Part shown: piece by piece, positions 9,302 to 12,235 of the stretch | How positions within the stretch are numbered: position 1 is the stretch's first letter | How the letters are laid out: each line of letters starts with the position of its first letter | NCBI GenBank assembly: GCA_002352135.1 | Contig: DEHW01000080.1 | Span: 3,172 to 15,406 of the forward strand | Source: Lysobacterales bacterium UBA2790 | GTDB lineage: Bacteria > Pseudomonadota > Gammaproteobacteria > Xanthomonadales > Xanthomonadaceae | Length of the DNA: 12,235 bases | Reading direction: 5' to 3' | The notes under the pieces: generated by a model | The model's input: the letters and a program-made list of their open reading frames with translations, nothing else | Database searches by the model: none | What the model was told of the DNA's origin: nothing | Translations under genes and position numbers: made by a program

Positions 9302-11182
9302 TCAACTGTCCAACTCGGCCCAACGCGCGTAAGCGGCGTCGAGTGTGGATTGGGTCTGCGTCAACTCGGCGGTCAGCGCCATCAGGGCGGCACCGCCCGC
9401 CGCGTGGATTGCCGGGTCGGCCAGCTGTTCGCTCAATGCGGCGACGGCCGCTTCCAGTTCATCAATGCGCGATGGCAGTTGTTCCAGTTCGCGCTGGTCC
9501 TTGTAGCTCAGCTTGCGCTTGGCGGTGGGCAGGTTGCTGACCGACGTCGGTTTGCTGGCGGCCGCTGGCGTCTCGAGGGTTCGCGTTGCGCTCGGTTCGT
9601 CACGCTGGCGTAGCCAGTCGGCATAGCCACCGACGTATTCGCGCACCACGCCGTCGCCTTCGAACACCCAGCACGAGGTCACGACGTTGTCGAGAAACTC
9701 GCGATCATGCGAGACCAGCAGCAAGGTGCCGGTGTACTCGGCGAGGCGTTCTTCCAGCAGTTCCAGGGTTTCCACATCCAGATCGTTGGTGGGCTCATCC
9801 ATCACCAGCAGATTGGAAGGCTGCGCGAACAGCTTGGCCAGCAGCAGGCGATTGCGCTCGCCACCCGACAACGCGGTGATCGGAGCCCTCGCACGCTCTG
9901 GTGTGAACAGGAAATCCTGCAGATAGCCCAAGGCGTGTTTGCGTCGACCCTCGACTTCGATGAACTCGCGGCCTTCGGCCACATTGTCCAGGGCGTTCCA
10001 GTCTTCGCGCAGGGTCGCCCGATGCTGATCGAAATAGGCGACTTGCAACTGTGTTCCCGCGTTCAGCTCACCCGACGTCGGTGCCAGATCTCCCAACAAC
10101 AGGCGAATCAGGGTGGTTTTTCCAGCGCCGTTGGGACCGATCAGGCCCACCCGATCACCGCGCTGCACGGCGGCGCTGAAATCCTCGATCAATACGCGGC
10201 CGCCCAGTTCGCAGCGCAGATGCTTTGCGTCGAACACCCGCTTTCCCGACGGTGCCGCCACGGCCACGGCCAGTTTCACCTGCCCTTGCTGCTCGCGGCG
10301 TTCGGCGCGCTCACGGCGCATCGCCTGCAAAGCTCGCACGCGACCTTCGTTGCGCGTGCGGCGCGCTTTGATGCCTTGGCGAATCCACACTTCCTCTTCG
10401 GCCAGTTTGCGGTCGAAGTGCGCGGCGGCCTGCGCTTCGGCGTGCAAACGCTCTTCGCGGCGGCGCAGGTAGTTGTCGTAGTCGCCCGGCCAGGAGGTCA
10501 CCTGACCACGATCAATCTCGACGATCCGCGTCGCCAAAGCCCGCAGGAAGCGGCGATCATGGGTGACAAACACCAAGGCCGGAGCCAGGTTGCGCAAGGC
10601 ATCTTCAAGCCATTGAATGCTGGCGATGTCGAGGTGGTTGGTCGGTTCGTCCAGCAACAGGATGTCCGGCGCACTGGCAAGTGCCTGCGCCAGCAGGACA
10701 CGACGTTTCATGCCACCCGACAGCGCCGCGAAATCCGCTTCGCCATCCAGCCCAAGGCGACTCAATACGTTTTCGACGCGACGGTCGGCATCCCAGCCCT
10801 GCGAGCTGTCGATTTGACTCTGCAGTTCACCGAGCCGCTCGGTGGCACCCGCTTGATCAAGGTGATGCAGCAGTTCGTGGTAGGCCGCCAGCACCGCGCC
10901 GAGTTCACCCAGCCCCTGACTGACGACCGCAAACACCGAACCCGTCATGGCGTGCGGCACTTCCTGCGCCAGTCGGGCCACACGCACGCCACTTGCCGTG
11001 CGTCGCTCGCCCTCATCGGGACTGAGTTCGCCAGCGATGATCCGCAACAGCGTCGACTTGCCTGCCCCATTGCGTCCGACGATACAAATCCGTTCACCGG
11101 ACTCGATGGACAGATTGACCTTCGACAACAAGGCGGGGCCGCCAACACTGTGACCAAGGTCAATCAGTTGCAACAGGGACAT
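9302..11182 (-). CDS. uup: ABC-F ATPase of the Uup type
   Basis: A 626-residue soluble protein with two ABC domains and no membrane part. Domain 1: Walker [10 protein letters not shown] (36-44), LSGG (154-157), [11 protein letters not shown] (175-185, Glu179). A charged linker (about 230-300) is the part that reaches the ribosomal P-site tRNA in ABC-F proteins. Domain 2: GPNGAGKTT (349-357), LSGGERNR (438-445), [12 protein letters not shown] (458-469, Glu463). The C-terminal region (about 555-626), with [19 protein letters not shown] and heptad-like leucines, is the Uup coiled coil. Uup is linked to ribosome assembly or translation control and to suppression of precise transposon excision in E. 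coli; which applies here is unknown. It starts 4 bases after orn, with its ribosome site inside the orn 3' end. The frame extends 21 residues further upstream without conservation. Confidence 0.94.
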   Translation of the reverse strand: MSLLQLIDLGHSVGGPALLSKVNLSIESGERICIVGRNGAGKSTLLRIIAGELSPDEGERRTASGVRVARLAQEVPHAMTGSVFAVVSQGLGELGAVLAAYHELLHHLDQAGATERLGELQSQIDSSQGWDADRRVENVLSRLGLDGEADFAALSGGMKRRVLLAQALASAPDILLLDEPTNHLDIASIQWLEDALRNLAPALVFVTHDRRFLRALATRIVEIDRGQVTSWPGDYDNYLRRREERLHAEAQAAAHFDRKLAEEEVWIRQGIKARRTRNEGRVRALQAMRRERAERREQQGQVKLAVAVAAPSGKRVFDAKHLRCELGGRVLIEDFSAAVQRGDRVGLIGPNGAGKTTLIRLLLGDLAPTSGELNAGTQLQVAYFDQHRATLREDWNALDNVAEGREFIEVEGRRKHALGYLQDFLFTPERARAPITALSGGERNRLLLAKLFAQPSNLLVMDEPTNDLDVETLELLEERLAEYTGTLLLVSHDREFLDNVVTSCWVFEGDGVVREYVGGYADWLRQRDEPSATRTLETPAAASKPTSVSNLPTAKRKLSYKDQRELEQLPSRIDELEAAVAALSEQLADPAIHAAGGAALMALTAELTQTQSTLDAAYARWAELDS

Positions 11183-11186
11183 GCAT

Positions 11187-11786
11187 TCAATCCTTTGATC
11201 CGGGCAACTCGGCGGGCAAGCCGCCCAATTCGCCCATGAAGCCACGGTAATAGGCGAGCTCCTGCACCGACTCGCGAATGTCTGCCAGCGCTGTGTGCGC
11301 AGAGCTCTTCTTCAAGCCAGCCGCCACGGTCGGTGCCCAGCGGCGAGCCAGCTCCTTGACGGTGGAGACATCGAGATTCCGGTAGTGGAAATAGCGCTCC
11401 AGCGCAGGCATCTGGCGTGCAAGAAAGCGGCGATCCTGGCAGATGCTGTTGCCGCACATGGGCGACTTGCCGGCATGGACCCACAGAGACAGGAACTCCA
11501 GCGTTCGGGTCTCCGCTTCCTGCATCGATATGTTCGACTCCAGCACTCGCTGCCACAGGCCGGACCCGCGATGCTGGTTGCGATTCCAGTCGTCCATGGC
11601 TTGCAAGTCGTCCAGAGAATGGTGAACGGCAATTACGGGCCCTTCCGCCAGCACATTCAACTGACTGTCAGTCACCAAGGTGGCGATCTCGATGATCGAA
11701 TCGGTGTCGGTGTCGAGCCCGGTCATCTCGAGGTCGATCCAGATCAGGTTGTCTTCATGGACGAGCGGCGCGGGCGCTGCCGGCAT
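11187..11786 (-). CDS. orn: Oligoribonuclease
   Basis: A 199-residue DEDDh-family 3'-5' exoribonuclease that finishes RNA decay by cutting very short oligonucleotides, including pGpG from cyclic-di-GMP breakdown. All catalytic residues are visible: Asp18 and Glu20 ([11 protein letters not shown]), Asp118 (CQDRRF), His164 and Asp169 (SAHTALADI), each offset by six from the E. coli residues. The ATG at 11786 follows GGAG (11793-11796) by 6 bases; the open frame upstream runs to 12068 but is arginine-rich and antisense to sbcB. The C-terminal tail is a few residues longer than in E. coli. It is the first gene of the probable orn-uup-ispF-truD operon and has a good promoter just upstream. Confidence 0.97.
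   Translation of the reverse strand: MPAAPAPLVHEDNLIWIDLEMTGLDTDTDSIIEIATLVTDSQLNVLAEGPVIAVHHSLDDLQAMDDWNRNQHRGSGLWQRVLESNISMQEAETRTLEFLSLWVHAGKSPMCGNSICQDRRFLARQMPALERYFHYRNLDVSTVKELARRWAPTVAAGLKKSSAHTALADIRESVQELAYYRGFMGELGGLPAELPGSKD
11191..11196 (-). promoter_or_regulatory. uup ribosome binding site inside the orn 3' end
   Basis: AAAGGA on the minus strand, 8 bases before the uup ATG, is made of the last two orn codons (Lys-Asp), directly before the orn TGA. It fixes the uup start at 11182 and implies that ribosomes ending orn translation can feed uup. Confidence 0.65.
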
Positions 11787-11814
11787 GGGGATCTCCGTGG
11801 ATATCGGCGCCCCG

Positions 11815-11843
11815 ATTATTGCGGCCACGCGCTGCCGAGCCAA
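11815..11843 (-). promoter_or_regulatory. Sigma-70-like promoter for the orn operon
   Basis: Read on the minus strand, TTGGCT (11843-11838) and AATAAT (11820-11815) are separated by exactly 17 bases; they match the -35 and -10 consensus at four and five of six positions. Transcription would begin near 11808, giving a leader of about 22 bases with the GGAG ribosome site. It is the best promoter match I found in the window. Confidence 0.55.
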
Positions 11844-11846
11844 GCC

Positions 11847-11867
11847 GTGCCGGTGCGGGTGCCGGTG
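11847..11867. repeat. Short direct repeat beside the orn promoter
   Basis: GTGCCGGTG occurs twice, at 11847-11855 and 11859-11867, separated by CGG, so the copies repeat with a 12-base period. They lie immediately upstream of the orn -35 element and within the 117-base divergent orn/sbcB gap. This could be a regulator site or chance in GC-rich DNA. Confidence 0.4.
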
Positions 11868-11903
11868 TAGCATCGTCCGGATTGCCCTCCCCGAACCCGC
11901 ACG

Positions 11904-12235
11904 ATGCCGACGACGACGCTGTTCTGGCATGACTACGAAACCTCGGGAGCCGACCCTCGACGTGACCGTCCGGTCCAGTTCGCCGGCCTGCGCACGGACG
12001 CCGAACTGAACCCGGTCGGCGAACCGGTGATGGTCTACTGCAAGCCGGCCATCGACTCGCTGCCGCATCCCGATGCCTGCCTGATCACGGGCATCACGCC
12101 GCAGATGGCCTTGACAGAGGGACTATGTGAAAGGGACTTCTGCGCTGAGCTGAATGGCCTGCTATCGGAACCCGGCACCTGCTCGGTGGGCTACAACAGT
12201 TTGCGCTTCGATGATGAATTCATCCGCCACACTCT
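11904..12235 (+). CDS. sbcB: Exodeoxyribonuclease I, 5' part (cut by the window end)
   Basis: The frame is open from ATG 11904 to the window edge (110 full codons). The product would be a monomeric 3'-5' single-strand DNA exonuclease that works in mismatch repair and recombination. FWHDYETSG carries the first acidic pair (Asp10, Glu12) and [14 protein letters not shown] carries Asp103. These match E. coli Asp15, Glu17 and Asp108 with a constant offset of five. [11 protein letters not shown] (22-32), YCKPA (45-49) and LITGITPQ (60-67) are further near-identical stretches. The ribosome site is weak. It is divergent from orn, another DEDD nuclease. The rest of the exonuclease domain and the SH3-like and C-terminal domains lie outside the window. 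Confidence 0.95.
   Translation, partial: MPTTTLFWHDYETSGADPRRDRPVQFAGLRTDAELNPVGEPVMVYCKPAIDSLPHPDACLITGITPQMALTEGLCERDFCAELNGLLSEPGTCSVGYNSLRFDDEFIRHT

Noticed and set aside
9707..11239. 510-codon plus-strand open frame opposite uup
   Set aside because: It is rich in Gln, His and Arg with no recognisable motif and lies wholly antisense to a gene with intact Walker and signature motifs. Long antisense frames are expected in GC-rich DNA.
11787..12068. N-terminal extension of orn to 12068
   Set aside because: The added residues are arginine-rich, antisense to sbcB and upstream of a promoter; the ATG at 11786 has a well spaced GGAG and gives the family's normal N-terminus.

Overview
The window reads as the chromosome of a GC-rich gammaproteobacterium, most likely a Xanthomonadales/Lysobacterales relative. 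Three things point there. The Aat, FtsK and MetX-family proteins resemble the Xanthomonas/Lysobacter versions I remember. The gene order keeps part of the classical gammaproteobacterial lolA-ftsK / trxB-aat-infA neighbourhood. FtsK is the short (about 770-residue) form. This lineage call is inference from memory; no search was run. Coding density is very high and nothing looks mobile: no insertion sequence, integrase, phage gene, tRNA, rRNA or CRISPR array was seen.

Layout. (1) At 1-1238 (+), the last codons of an unrecognised gene overlap by one base the start of a MetX-family alpha/beta-hydrolase acyltransferase (sulfur amino-acid synthesis). (2) At 1240-4324 (-), ftsK is followed by lolA; lolA and metX converge with one base between their stops. 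(3) A divergent control region of about 200 bases (4325-4522) is followed on the + strand by trxB, aat and infA; infA ends in a strong intrinsic terminator. (4) purU (-) faces infA across that terminator. (5) Upstream of purU, after a 235-base gene-free gap, lies a compact minus-strand run transcribed orn-uup-ispF-truD, with gaps of +4, +10 and -4 bases. It is probably one operon driven from a good sigma-70-like promoter ahead of orn. (6) The window ends inside sbcB (exonuclease I), divergent from orn.

The genes are mostly housekeeping: envelope lipoprotein transport (LolA), chromosome segregation at division (FtsK), thiol redox (TrxB), N-degron tagging (Aat), translation initiation (IF-1), one-carbon metabolism (PurU), tRNA pseudouridylation (TruD), isoprenoid precursor synthesis (IspF), an ABC-F ribosome/DNA-associated ATPase (Uup), nanoRNA decay (Orn) and 3'-5' ssDNA degradation (ExoI). 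I see no evidence of an undescribed defence, mobile or biosynthetic system. What is worth a second look is the likely substrate switch of the MetX-family enzyme, the rearranged order compared with E. coli (lrp, cydDC, rarA and ispD missing from their usual places), start-site questions (GTG for ftsK, TTG for aat), and a few inverted or direct repeats in the control regions.
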